From assembly GCA_027488375.1 (NCBI GenBank), contig JAIYBW010000003.1:1-64000 (forward strand): a stretch of 64,000 bases of DNA, in the 5' to 3' direction. Source of the DNA: Pseudomonadota bacterium (GTDB taxonomy: Bacteria; Bdellovibrionota; Bacteriovoracia; Bacteriovoracales; Bacteriovoracaceae). The translations under genes were made by a program, and so were the position numbers. A model generated the notes under the pieces. That model was not told the DNA's origin. It did not search any database and saw nothing but the letters and a program-made list of their open reading frames with translations. Positions 46,474 through 55,525 of the stretch are shown in pieces (position 1 is the stretch's first letter; each line of letters opens with the position of its first letter).

Positions 46474-47118
46474 CTATTTTATTTGATTTGGCTCTTTCAG
46501 CACTTCAAGTTTAACTTTATAACCCTGGGCGAGAAGATTTGTGTATTTTTTTTCCCAATCATCAGGGCGAGTGATGATAGACATGAGTTTTAGTCGGGAA
46601 TGATAGTAGTATTCCTGATGACCTTCATTTTTTAGTTTGAGTCGATCTTCTTGAGATATTTTTTCAACATGAAAGACCTGGGAGACGGGATAAAGCTTTT
46701 GGTTTGACTGGTTGATTGCTGCTGGCATCGAATGATTTTCGTCTTTTTTTGAAGGGAGGTAAAAAGTAAATCCCTCATGTTCATCTAATTTTTTACCAAA
46801 AGATTTTTCATATCTCTTAGACTCAAGTGCTTTCACTTCTTTCAAGAGACGATAAGATTTTCCGATGGCATGATCAGTCATAAATGGTTGTATTGCTTTT
46901 TTTATTTCAATTGGTGGTGGTGCTTGAAAGACAAAATGACTTTTAACTTTTCTGATACCTTGTGAGGGATAAACGGTCGTTATGATTTTCAATGGCTTAG
47001 AGCTAAGGGGCTTTTGAAAGGCAACTTGGGTCTGCTTAAGATCAAACTTAAAATAAAAAAAACATCCTATGCCGAAGATAATCAAAATGAGTGCGAATGA
47101 CTTCTTGACGTTCTTCAT
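46474..47118 (-). CDS. Membrane-anchored protein of unknown function (214 aa)
   Basis: One N-terminal membrane segment (about 8-24, [16 protein letters not shown]) is followed by a Lys-rich exported domain without a known motif. The 4-base overlap with the subtilisin-like gene implies coupled translation. It might act with that protease, for example as a propeptide-like chaperone or anchor, but this is inference only. Confidence 0.65.
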   Translation of the reverse strand: MKNVKKSFALILIIFGIGCFFYFKFDLKQTQVAFQKPLSSKPLKIITTVYPSQGIRKVKSHFVFQAPPPIEIKKAIQPFMTDHAIGKSYRLLKEVKALESKRYEKSFGKKLDEHEGFTFYLPSKKDENHSMPAAINQSNQKLYPVSQVFHVEKISQEDRLKLKNEGHQEYYYHSRLKLMSIITRPDDWEKKYTNLLAQGYKVKLEVLKEPNQIK

Positions 47119-49190
47119 GGAAGGACTTGCCAGCTAGAGATTAAAACACTTGAAGCATTTTCCTGAGCATCAATAGCTCTAATATTAATAAAGTAAGTTT
47201 CACTAACATCAAGTTCAAGTTGATCAACAAGCAGCCCGGCATGTGAAAGACCAATTGAAGCCCATTTTAGTATTTCCTGGCCACCACTAGTGGTCCCTAT
47301 AGACAATTCATATCTAACGACATCATTTGAAGTGGATGGTGTAAAAGAGAATAGTGGTGTTTGATTTGATTGTGCAAAAGTACTGCTGTGAGTGAGTTGT
47401 GTTGGAGGGAGGGGTGATGAACCATCTCCTTCAATTCTGTGCCCATTAATTCGTAGCGACCAATGAGTGACCGAGCCAGTATCTCCAGATTTTCCATCTA
47501 CAACCTTTAGGGTCCATGTACCAAGAGAGGATTCACCATAAAAGGCATTGGTTAAAAAGAGACTATTTTCTGGGAAGCTTACGGCGTAAATATTACTATT
47601 GATAAGGAGTAGTCGGCTCTCAGTTCCTAGAGGTGATATGAGCGAAAGGCCTACATCTGAAGGCAAGGAATGATTTGAATTAAACTCAACTTGCACTGAT
47701 TCTATAAAAAAATTGTGTAATACATTTAATGTTGTCGAAGTTCCATTTGAATCTTCATCAGGAATTTCAAGATCAATAAGACCTGAATCATAGTAGGATT
47801 TTTTAGTGATGGGATGAATGGTGCTTTCATACTCACCAATAGAGAAGTTATAAGTGGATGCCATCAGAACTGCTTCCAGAGCATTCACTCGTCCAAATCC
47901 GTACCAATTTGAAAATTTATATCCGGCGGCGTTTGAAGTCCATTTAAGATCATAGTCATGGCCGGCCAGTTCATAAGTTGAACCTAAAGGATGCTCAAGA
48001 ATATCACTTAGTGAATAATCAGCTTTATCTGAAGTTGATGCCAAAATGTGTTTGATATCTCTAATTGTGAGTAGGGGATTGGCCTGCATGATGAGGGCAG
48101 TAATCCCACTAAGAACTGGAGCTGCTGAGGAGGTTCCATTCATGTTACTTGTGTAATTACACTTTCGATTAAGTGCATCCCAACCTTTTTCAAAGTTATT
48201 TGAAATACTTGTTGTTCGACTAAAGCCTCTGTTGCATGAACTAAGATCAGTCGTGATCATTGCAGGATTTTCATCACCATCCTCACCACCTGGAGCACTC
48301 ACCCACAATCCGCTACCAGGTGTCGAATAGCTCGCTTTTATACCTTGGGCATTGATGGCGCCAACGACAATATATCCAGGGTGTGACATATTCATATCGA
48401 AATTTGTATTCCCTGCAGTTCCACTTAGGTCTGCTAAGTTCAATGAACAAAACTGACGATACATCAAATACTCGTTTCCAGAAGATTTTATATAGGCAAC
48501 ACCTTTGCCTGATCGAAGCTGTGTTGTTCCTAAATCAATGGCATCAAAAAGACTTGGTGTATTTTCAAAAAATTGGCATCCATTAGTTCCAAATGAGAAG
48601 TTGAAAATATCAAAATTTCCATCATGGACATCAATTTGTTTGGCAAGTGCAGAACTATAAGTTGTTTCTGAAAATCCAAGAATTTTAAACGCTGCAAACT
48701 TGGCCCCGTATCCAGTACCCCTAGAGCCAAGTCCGTTCATCCCAGCTGCTGCAGCCAGACCCGCGACAGCAGTGCCGTGAGCATTTTCAGGATTTGTCTG
48801 AGAAACAACTGGCAGTGAGCCTCTCCAAAGTGATGAATTTGAAGTCGAATAATTACGGTGTTCACCTTCGAGTTCATTCGATTTAAGATCCTCATGAGTT
48901 GTTTCGGTGCCATTGTCCGCTATAGCAATTCTTACACCAGAACCGTTGTAGCCTTGGTTTTGTGCGCTAAGAACTGAGCTATCTTCACCGGCCTCACCAG
49001 ATTCAGCAGAAAAAGTATTTTGACCTGTATTATTAAAATGCCAGGCTTCGCTTAAGAGGGGATCTAGAACAGGAACGGAGCTTGAATCATCAGGATCCTC
49101 AGTTTGTGATCCATCAGAAATAGTGGCCGGCTCTTTCATACAAGAGCTTAATAAGAAGGCAAAAAATGAAAAGACCAAGATCGATCTCAT
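47115..49190 (-). CDS. Subtilisin-like lipoprotein protease with P-domain and FN3-like tail
   Basis: 691 residues with lipobox LSSC (MRSILVFSFFAFLLSSCMKE). S8 triad: Asp92 in IAIADNGTETTHEDL, His138 in ENAHGTAVAG and Ser354 in NMNGTSSAAP. Residues about 450-590 look like a proprotein-convertase P-domain (GTWTLKVVDGKSGDTGSVTHW), followed by an FN3-like domain (about 595-691). There is little room for a propeptide between the lipobox and Asp92. A lipid anchor makes it a surface or periplasmic protease. It heads a two-gene operon. Confidence 0.92.
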   Translation of the reverse strand: MRSILVFSFFAFLLSSCMKEPATISDGSQTEDPDDSSSVPVLDPLLSEAWHFNNTGQNTFSAESGEAGEDSSVLSAQNQGYNGSGVRIAIADNGTETTHEDLKSNELEGEHRNYSTSNSSLWRGSLPVVSQTNPENAHGTAVAGLAAAAGMNGLGSRGTGYGAKFAAFKILGFSETTYSSALAKQIDVHDGNFDIFNFSFGTNGCQFFENTPSLFDAIDLGTTQLRSGKGVAYIKSSGNEYLMYRQFCSLNLADLSGTAGNTNFDMNMSHPGYIVVGAINAQGIKASYSTPGSGLWVSAPGGEDGDENPAMITTDLSSCNRGFSRTTSISNNFEKGWDALNRKCNYTSNMNGTSSAAPVLSGITALIMQANPLLTIRDIKHILASTSDKADYSLSDILEHPLGSTYELAGHDYDLKWTSNAAGYKFSNWYGFGRVNALEAVLMASTYNFSIGEYESTIHPITKKSYYDSGLIDLEIPDEDSNGTSTTLNVLHNFFIESVQVEFNSNHSLPSDVGLSLISPLGTESRLLLINSNIYAVSFPENSLFLTNAFYGESSLGTWTLKVVDGKSGDTGSVTHWSLRINGHRIEGDGSSPLPPTQLTHSSTFAQSNQTPLFSFTPSTSNDVVRYELSIGTTSGGQEILKWASIGLSHAGLLVDQLELDVSETYFINIRAIDAQENASSVLISSWQVLP

Positions 49191-49248
49191 ACAAGATCTC
49201 CTCGGTCTTTTTTAGGATATTTTTAATGTTTATTAACCGACTAAAACC

Positions 49249-49710
49249 CTAGGCTGCTAACTCCGGCCTGACCACGTAGACATCACAGGGAGCATATTTC
49301 ATCATTTTGTCAGCAAATGAACTGTGGAAAAGTCCTTGGAAACCATGCTTCCCCCTTGTGGAGAGTACGAGAAGCTCTGACTTGAATTCTTTTAATGAAT
49401 TTATAATTCCATCTTCAGGACTAAATTCTTTGCTCACATGAAAATTAATTTTACCTTTAAAATTTTTGGGTACTATTTTCTGAGCTTCAGATTTTAAATG
49501 TTGTTCAAGTGTTGGCACCATTTCTCTAAAGGTTTTTTCATCTGGCATTTCGATGATGCCAAACTCAATCGGTGTTAAATTCTTTTTTACGACATGGATA
49601 AAATCAACTTCTGTAATTTCAGACCAATCATACTTTTCTCCCCAGTGATAGAGTGGTTTGAGTAATTTGTCTTCTAAAGGCAAAGCAACAGCAATTTTGT
49701 GTAAGCTCAT
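49249..49710 (-). CDS. Universal stress protein (UspA family)
   Basis: 153 residues from ATG 49710, with GGAGG five bases upstream; the longer frame is not needed. A beta-alpha fold with a final ELLVLSTRGKHGFQGLFHSSFADKMMKYAPCDVYVVRP. The usual GxxGxxG(S/T) nucleotide loop appears as GKHGFQGLFHSS, so ATP binding is not certain. A stress role suits the nearby DUF4383 gene that diverges from it. Confidence 0.85.
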   Translation of the reverse strand: MSLHKIAVALPLEDKLLKPLYHWGEKYDWSEITEVDFIHVVKKNLTPIEFGIIEMPDEKTFREMVPTLEQHLKSEAQKIVPKNFKGKINFHVSKEFSPEDGIINSLKEFKSELLVLSTRGKHGFQGLFHSSFADKMMKYAPCDVYVVRPELAA

Positions 49711-49866
49711 AGTGACCTCCGTTGGGGTGATCATGGCATAAACCAATCTGGGAAAAAATATTCACTGCATTTTTCCTGATCGTTTTGCCTCCATTTTGGG
49801 CCGGCACTAAAATTGCTTTTACTTTTTTAGACGAAAAGTTTCTCTATGCAACTAAAGGGGAAAAGT

Positions 49867-50334
49867 ATGGCAAATGTAGCAAATCAAAATCAAATGAGTC
49901 GACTAAGATCAACAGAGAAAAACGCTATTCAAAAAATGACGATAACAATCGGCATAGCTTTATTAGTGATTGGTTTTGCAGGTGTCCTTATGCCTCAACT
50001 TTTTGGAATGCATTTAAGCATGCTTCATAATCTCATCCATCTCATGACAGGTGTTTTTGCAGTTTGGTTTGGTGCAAGTCGTCCTAGTCGTGCATTTAAT
50101 TTCACCCTAATTATGGGGACCGTTTACTTACTCGTTGGGATTACAGGTTTTATTTTTGGAGTCCCCGGATATCCTACAACTGGTGATCTTGATGCTGATC
50201 AGAATCTCGTCCGAATTGTCCCTGATTTTTTGGAGTTAGGCTCCATTGATCATATTGTCCATATTTTGATTGGCGCCTTCATGCTTTTCACTTGTTACAC
50301 ATTTAAAGAGGATCGAAAACCAAAGAAGCAATAG
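49867..50334 (+). CDS. DUF4383-like small membrane protein
   Basis: 155 residues from ATG 49867 (AAGGGG upstream). Four membrane segments can be seen: ITIGIALLVIGFAGVL, MLHNLIHLMTGVFAVWFG, FTLIMGTVYLLVGITGFIFG and IVHILIGAFMLFTCY. The short His-containing MLHNLIHLMTGV and the length match DUF4383. No known role. It is followed 17 bases later by the EgtB-like gene. Confidence 0.75.
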   Translation: MANVANQNQMSRLRSTEKNAIQKMTITIGIALLVIGFAGVLMPQLFGMHLSMLHNLIHLMTGVFAVWFGASRPSRAFNFTLIMGTVYLLVGITGFIFGVPGYPTTGDLDADQNLVRIVPDFLELGSIDHIVHILIGAFMLFTCYTFKEDRKPKKQ

Positions 50335-50351
50335 CTTCGAGAGGAAACAAA

Positions 50352-51647
50352 ATGGGGACTTCACAGACAGAACATCTGCACCATTTTTATCTTAGTCAGC
50401 TATCAAAGAGATTCCTTTATGTTCGAAAAAAGACAGAAGACATGTGCCATTTCCTCAGTGATGAGGATGTGGCACTGGCCTATTCTCCCCATACTTCACC
50501 TTTGAAATGGTATCTTGCTCATACGAGTTGGTATTTCGAGAAGTTTATTCTAGAAAAATATAAGAAAGGATACCGTTCTTATAAAGCAGAATTTGATTTC
50601 CTTTATAATTCATACTACCGAAGAGCTGGATCCTACCTCCCAGAGGATAGAAGAGGAGTTTTGAGTCGTCCTTCAAGAACAGAAATTATGCTCTATAGGC
50701 AATATGTGACTGAATCTGTGATGGGTCTTTTAGACTCACTTATGCCTTTTAGTGAGGGCAAGATGTTAAAGGCATTAGAGCTTGGAATTAATTTAGAAGA
50801 ACAAGATCAAGAAAGAATGCTGGTTGATTTAAAGAAAAATTTTTTTGAAAATCCTTTGCGGCCTCAATATCAGAATATGAACGCGCAAGACACAACTCAG
50901 CCTAGAGTTGCAAGATGGAAAAGCTTTCATGAGGGCTTAGTTAAAATTGGTGTTCCAACTGATTATCAATTTTTTTCTTTTGACCATGAAAGAGATCAGC
51001 ATAATGTTTGGCTTGATGCTTATGAGCTTTCAACTCATTTAGTGACGAATGGTGAGTACATTCAATTCATTGACGAAGGTGGATATGACAATCCAAGATT
51101 TTGGGTCGCTGAGGGTCTAGAGCTTAAGGAGAAAGAAAAATGGGAACATCCGTTGTACTGGGAGAAAGAAGGTTTACAATGGTGGAGCATGACTTTATCG
51201 GGAATGTCTCAGGTTGATTTGAATGCACCGGTAGGGCACATCAGTTTTTATGAAGCCCTGGCTTTTTCTAGATGGAAAGGCGCCAGACTGCCCACAGAAG
51301 CAGAGTGGGAAACGGCTGCAAGGTTAGAGAAAGTCTCAGGATCTTTCCTTGAAAATTCTAACCTCGAGCCTCAGACGAGTTCAGATAAATATGATCACTT
51401 CTCTCAAATTCATGGAACTCTCTGGGAGTGGACGATGAGCCCACTTTTGCCCTACCCAAGATATAAAGCACTCTCTTATGGACTATCTGAGTATTCTGAA
51501 AAATTGTTAGGCCATTATTTTGTTCTTAGAGGTGGAAGTTGTTTAACTCCCCAATCTCACTACAGGTCAACTTATAGAAATTTCGCAAAACCCGAGATGA
51601 GGCATTACTATACAGGAATTAGGCTCGCGAGAGATATTCATCAATAG
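50352..51647 (+). CDS. EgtB-like sulfoxide-synthase homologue lacking two iron ligands
   Basis: 431 residues with EgtB layout. The DinB-like N-terminal domain has the first iron-binding His (His57 in WYLAHTSWYFE). The formylglycine-generating-enzyme-like C-terminal domain is complete (APVGHISFYEALAFSRWKGARLPTEAEWE, GTLWEWTMSPL, YFVLRGGSCLTPQSHYRSTYRNF). In EgtB the other two iron histidines come from HxxxH in HEQQHQE; here the same place reads LEEQDQE (Leu148, Asp152). With one of three ligands left, ergothioneine-forming C-S chemistry is doubtful. It could use another metal or be a binding protein. No egtD is in the window. Confidence 0.8.
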   Translation: MGTSQTEHLHHFYLSQLSKRFLYVRKKTEDMCHFLSDEDVALAYSPHTSPLKWYLAHTSWYFEKFILEKYKKGYRSYKAEFDFLYNSYYRRAGSYLPEDRRGVLSRPSRTEIMLYRQYVTESVMGLLDSLMPFSEGKMLKALELGINLEEQDQERMLVDLKKNFFENPLRPQYQNMNAQDTTQPRVARWKSFHEGLVKIGVPTDYQFFSFDHERDQHNVWLDAYELSTHLVTNGEYIQFIDEGGYDNPRFWVAEGLELKEKEKWEHPLYWEKEGLQWWSMTLSGMSQVDLNAPVGHISFYEALAFSRWKGARLPTEAEWETAARLEKVSGSFLENSNLEPQTSSDKYDHFSQIHGTLWEWTMSPLLPYPRYKALSYGLSEYSEKLLGHYFVLRGGSCLTPQSHYRSTYRNFAKPEMRHYYTGIRLARDIHQ

Positions 51648-52558
51648 GATTTAAAGGCACTCAAACCCATACCACCTGGAACTGAGCGAGGAAGGATCAT
51701 CCATGAAGTTTGTTTCTTTTCGATTTCTTCTGGTGATTTGGAGCCACCCATTTTAACGGCCGCTTGTCCAAAGACCCAACCCATCGCTATTCCCAGAGGA
51801 TAATCGCTGGCCCAATGAACACCGTTATTCATCATCTGAAATGAAAGTGCCGTGAGCCAAACTCCTCCAGTCCAATAGAGTGGGACTTTATACTTTGGAT
51901 ATCTTTCCGAGAGTACAGTAAATGTCACTGTAGAGGCCATCACATGTCCACTTGGCATTCCATCAAAACTGGCCGTCTTAGAGTTGTAGTCTTCAAAACT
52001 AGGAAACATATTCCAAGCTCCACGCTCTGAAGTTTTAACTTCTGGGCTCTCTCGACCAAAACTTCTCTTGAGCGCTTGATTAAAAATAGTCGCCACAAAA
52101 AGACCATGAATGAGCATGTAACCTGTATTCACTTCATAGGTCTGGTCCTTAGCGTAGCCAGCACCTAAAAATGAACCTGCAATCCCCATATGAAGCCAAC
52201 CATCCCCTAAAAAGTAGAGGGTAGAACCAGTATCAGTAGGAACTCTCAGTAGGGGAACGCCAAAAGCCTGCACGGCCGGTTTCGTGTTATCCTCATTACC
52301 AATTCCCCAGTCACGACCAAGTTTTTGACTGTAACGGTAGAGGTTCTCATCGTAATAATATGTGACAGCCGTTGAACCTAGGACAATGCCCCAGCCTGGG
52401 AGGGCATCCCGAGAAAAACTAGATTCTAAAGCTGAGACTGATGTATCAGGAATTTTAGTAAAAACATCAATAAAAGAAAGTCTCTTCTCTTGCGTCTCTA
52501 AAGGCTCGGCCAAAGCAAAAAGCGGGAATAAAAGAAAGAACAAAAAATATGTTTTCAT
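51641..52558 (-). CDS. PAP2-family phosphatase, exported
   Basis: 305 residues with a signal peptide (MKTYFLFFLLFPLFALAEP). PAP2 motifs: KRSFGRESP, MPSGHVMAS and NNGVHWASDYPLG, with a final helix region. Such enzymes remove phosphate from lipids or related substrates on the outer face of the membrane. It converges with the EgtB-like gene, overlapping by 7 bases. No ribosome site is seen before ATG 52558. Confidence 0.88.
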   Translation of the reverse strand: MKTYFLFFLLFPLFALAEPLETQEKRLSFIDVFTKIPDTSVSALESSFSRDALPGWGIVLGSTAVTYYYDENLYRYSQKLGRDWGIGNEDNTKPAVQAFGVPLLRVPTDTGSTLYFLGDGWLHMGIAGSFLGAGYAKDQTYEVNTGYMLIHGLFVATIFNQALKRSFGRESPEVKTSERGAWNMFPSFEDYNSKTASFDGMPSGHVMASTVTFTVLSERYPKYKVPLYWTGGVWLTALSFQMMNNGVHWASDYPLGIAMGWVFGQAAVKMGGSKSPEEIEKKQTSWMILPRSVPGGMGLSAFKSY

Positions 52559-52640
52559 AAAAAATTAATACTATTAATGGTTTCATGAAATCATATCTCC
52601 TAAATAGCACCACGACAATCCTTGATCTTAGATCGATGCA

Positions 52641-53510
52641 TTAATTTGTTTCTTCTTCTTCTTCCCCCTCATCTTCTTCCTCAGCTGGTGGCGGTTCGAT
52701 TCTCCTACCCGGAAAACGAATGGGGCCGTCTGCTGGTGTATCTTGGTTCTCATCCACAGTTCCAATGGGGCCAGGGACCTCACCGTTGTAGATCGTGCCT
52801 GGTGGTTGAGTTTCATTTTTTTCAATAACCCCACAAGCGATGGGAAAAGTTTCTATATTGGATAAATCCCCATCACCCGCAACACTTTCAGGTAGCAATA
52901 TTTCTGTTGAGACACCTTCGATGAGTACAACTCGTCCATCGAATCCAAAGGGCTCATTTTCATCAAGCTTGAGAAATAAATCATCAGGATCATCGTCTTT
53001 TTCCCTTAAATCTTTTAAGAGCAGTGAAAAAGAACTCAGTTTTTCATAGTGATAGTTTCCAGAGAGATCGCCGCGAGGGAAGTATGTCCTCCCCGAATAT
53101 TGGGAGTTAAGGTTACCATCGAGAGGGATCAATATTTTGCCAACTACTGTCCTCGCTTCTTGAATATCAATGTAACCATCCAGATTTTGATCGTCACTCA
53201 TTGAAGGACATCTTTTCCCCGGATAGATGGCCTGACGATGTTTTACCCGAATATTTCCCGCAAAAAGACGAAGAAAGGTGAGGAGTCGATCACCAGACCG
53301 ATTTAATGTTAAAGATCCGGGTAAGGTTCCATTTATGTGTGGATTAAGTGTTTCAAATTTTGCGAGATAAAGACCACTTATATTGGCCCCATCTATTGAT
53401 TCTTCCAATTCAGGAGTCGATGAGGAATTATTTGTTGATTCAACTTTTTTCCCACAAGATTGAAGTGTAAAAAAAAGAATTAAAAAAAAGATTAAACTAA
53501 ATTCTTTCAT
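52641..53510 (-). CDS. Lipoprotein with an EF-hand loop and an acidic tail
   Basis: 289 residues from ATG 53510 (MKEFSLIFFLILFFTLQSCGKK, lipobox LQSC). A canonical 12-residue EF-hand loop, DQNLDGYIDIQE, lies near residue 120 and suggests Ca2+ binding. The last 12 residues are almost all acidic (EEEDEGEEEEE). It overlaps the end of the upstream exported gene, so the two are one translation unit. Function unknown. Confidence 0.75.
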   Translation of the reverse strand: MKEFSLIFFLILFFTLQSCGKKVESTNNSSSTPELEESIDGANISGLYLAKFETLNPHINGTLPGSLTLNRSGDRLLTFLRLFAGNIRVKHRQAIYPGKRCPSMSDDQNLDGYIDIQEARTVVGKILIPLDGNLNSQYSGRTYFPRGDLSGNYHYEKLSSFSLLLKDLREKDDDPDDLFLKLDENEPFGFDGRVVLIEGVSTEILLPESVAGDGDLSNIETFPIACGVIEKNETQPPGTIYNGEVPGPIGTVDENQDTPADGPIRFPGRRIEPPPAEEEDEGEEEEETN

Positions 53511-54363
53511 TGTTAGACTCCTCTTCATCTATGGTGACGATTTCATCCATGGCTTCACGGTACGCCTGTTGCACTTCTTTTAAGATAAAATCGCTCTTTT
53601 GATATCCCCAAGCCTCATACATCTGAAGGTCTGCCGGTTGATAGGTGAACATATGTGTTCTCTGAAGATAACAGTCTCCTTCATAGGGGTGGTCTGCATA
53701 ATCAGAGTATTTTTCAATGATAGGGCAATCGGGATTACCCTTCATGAAAATATCCGTCCAAGATTTTAGGGAGAGTGGACCACTACTGTATTTAACATCC
53801 ATAACTCTTTCAATGACTGATTCCTCATTAAAAATATTAACCAAGGGGGCGATATGAAACCACCATTCAAAATTGTAGCGACGAATATAATTTCTCGTAA
53901 AAAAAATCAAAATCTTATTGGATTTTAGGGAATGTCTTCGCCACCACTCATAAGACCAAACCATGGCCCGGTTAAAGCACTGAGATTCTTTTTCATAATA
54001 TCTTGCCTCTCGGAAATAGCGTCTTGCGGTTGACAATGAAGATATTGTCGTGGGGATGAAATCTGAAAAATTCAAACCGGATTGAATATAAGAGGTCATT
54101 TTTCTTTCGGCAGCTCTAAGGCTTAAGAGATTCCTTTCCGGTGTGTAATTAAAAACAAATTCTCTTTTATCATCTATTGCCGCTTCAATTTCAAAGGGGA
54201 TGTTTTTATTTTGAATAGTTTTTAAGACTAAACCTGTACTCAAGAAAAGGAGTGTCTCCTTTTCAGGAGGTTTGGGATAATCAATTGACCAGATATGAGC
54301 AACAACTTGGGAGTTGGCCATGACTTGAGTGCCAAAAAAAAGCAGGATGAAAAACGAAAACAT
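53497..54363 (-). CDS. Exported protein of unknown function, partner of EF-hand lipoprotein
   Basis: The start at ATG 54363 is set by AAGGAGG and a signal peptide (MFSFFILLFFGTQVMANS); the longer frame would bury the signal. The 288-residue product is rich in Trp, Tyr and Arg (MVWSYEWWRRHSLK, RRYNFEWWFHIAPLVNIFN), which looks like a compact helical domain. It overlaps the following EF-hand lipoprotein by 14 bases, so a joint function is likely. Confidence 0.7.
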   Translation of the reverse strand: MFSFFILLFFGTQVMANSQVVAHIWSIDYPKPPEKETLLFLSTGLVLKTIQNKNIPFEIEAAIDDKREFVFNYTPERNLLSLRAAERKMTSYIQSGLNFSDFIPTTISSLSTARRYFREARYYEKESQCFNRAMVWSYEWWRRHSLKSNKILIFFTRNYIRRYNFEWWFHIAPLVNIFNEESVIERVMDVKYSSGPLSLKSWTDIFMKGNPDCPIIEKYSDYADHPYEGDCYLQRTHMFTYQPADLQMYEAWGYQKSDFILKEVQQAYREAMDEIVTIDEEESNNERI

Positions 54364-54523
54364 TAGACCTCCTTTGTCAATTCCAACACTGGACAAATGA
54401 TATTCCATGGATGACCGACTTTTTGTCATCTTAAGTTTTCCGCAATTGAAAGATAAAATTATGTTTAGATTAAATTTAAAAATCATTTTTATTTCGTAAT
54501 GTATTCATTTGGAGGTCACTCAA

Positions 54524-54778
54524 ATGAATCATGAAGAACAATCACTAAAGACAATCATCCTTGACGGGTTTAATAAACATCCCGTTTTAAAAAATTGTAC
54601 GCTTTATGTAGATGTTTTTAAAAATGAAGTCACACTTCATGGGCTTGTGAGTGATTTGTCACTTAAATGGCTAGCCGAAGATTATGTGGCAGATCTTTTA
54701 GGAGTTCTTTCAATCTCTAACAGAATTGAAGTTCGGAGAGAGTCTATAAATGATGAATCGAGCTACTATTCTGAGTAA
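54524..54778 (+). CDS. Small BON-domain protein
   Basis: 84 residues from ATG 54524 (GGAGG eight bases upstream). Essentially a lone BON domain: LYVDVFKNEVTLHGLVSDLSLKW and LGVLSISNRIEV. No signal peptide. It is a second, shorter relative of the protein at 26600. It overlaps the 3' end of the convergent nucleotidyltransferase gene by 13 bases. Confidence 0.8.
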   Translation: MNHEEQSLKTIILDGFNKHPVLKNCTLYVDVFKNEVTLHGLVSDLSLKWLAEDYVADLLGVLSISNRIEVRRESINDESSYYSE

Positions 54779-55479
54779 TAAACTAAGTTAGATAAGGTTT
54801 CCGCGGCTTGATTTTGTTCTGTATAAATAGAAGAAAAAAGTCTAATGATAATATCGCTCGGAACACAGATATCATTTGAATGAGCATAGGTTAATAGGGA
54901 AATGAGTCTTCTGGGAGCAAAGCGAGATCTTTGAAGAAGATAATTCCAGTCAATATCCCCTTGTTTTAAAACTGAAAGAGCATCATACCAGTGGTGAGGA
55001 CAATCCTCTCTTTGTGCCGCGACTTTAATCATAATATAATCTTCAGGAGAAATGGTTTGAACCCATTTGCCCCCAAAGGAAATTTTTTTTCTGTGACTTT
55101 TTACCTCGTCATCAAGATAAATCTCTCCGCAGGACTTAAAGATAAGATCAATTAAAACATCATTTTTCCAAGCCTTATAAAGCCAGCTAGGATATCTTTT
55201 TTCAACTTCGAAATTCAATCCTTCGAGGATAGATAGGACAAAGTCTGCATCAAAAGGATGGATGAGAATATCGATGTCATGCGTAATCCTAGGGCGTCCT
55301 AGTTTAAGCCCGGCAAGTCCACCGAAAAGGGCATAATTTATGTCATGCTTTTCAAAAATAGTAATGAGTTCCAAAAGAGTCATCATGATTGATTGAAAAT
55401 CTGTTTCATGATGATCGTGATAATCTCTTAATCGACGATTTGCCTCTTCACTACGGTTGCGCATCTTTTCACCGCTCAT
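54766..55479 (-). CDS. Nucleotidyltransferase-fold protein (AbiEii/DUF6036-like)
   Basis: 237 residues. The polymerase-beta nucleotidyltransferase signature is present: ALFGGLAGLKLGRPRITHDIDILI (GG...DxD, about 55-75). EDYIMIKVAAQREDCPHHWYDA provides the later conserved Lys and Asp. Related proteins are AbiEii-type toxins or housekeeping transferases, but no antitoxin-like gene is adjacent. It sits 46 bases after the response-regulator gene, in the same direction, so the two may form an operon. AAGGTGG precedes ATG 55479. Confidence 0.75.
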   Translation of the reverse strand: MSGEKMRNRSEEANRRLRDYHDHHETDFQSIMMTLLELITIFEKHDINYALFGGLAGLKLGRPRITHDIDILIHPFDADFVLSILEGLNFEVEKRYPSWLYKAWKNDVLIDLIFKSCGEIYLDDEVKSHRKKISFGGKWVQTISPEDYIMIKVAAQREDCPHHWYDALSVLKQGDIDWNYLLQRSRFAPRRLISLLTYAHSNDICVPSDIIIRLFSSIYTEQNQAAETLSNLVYYSE

Positions 55480-55525
55480 AACCTACCACCTTGCTCCATC
55501 TCGCTTCAATAATGATGCCAATGAG

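Noticed and set aside
54766-55479. Type IV AbiE toxin-antitoxin system
   Set aside because: Only a nucleotidyltransferase is present, without an AbiEi-like partner beside it.
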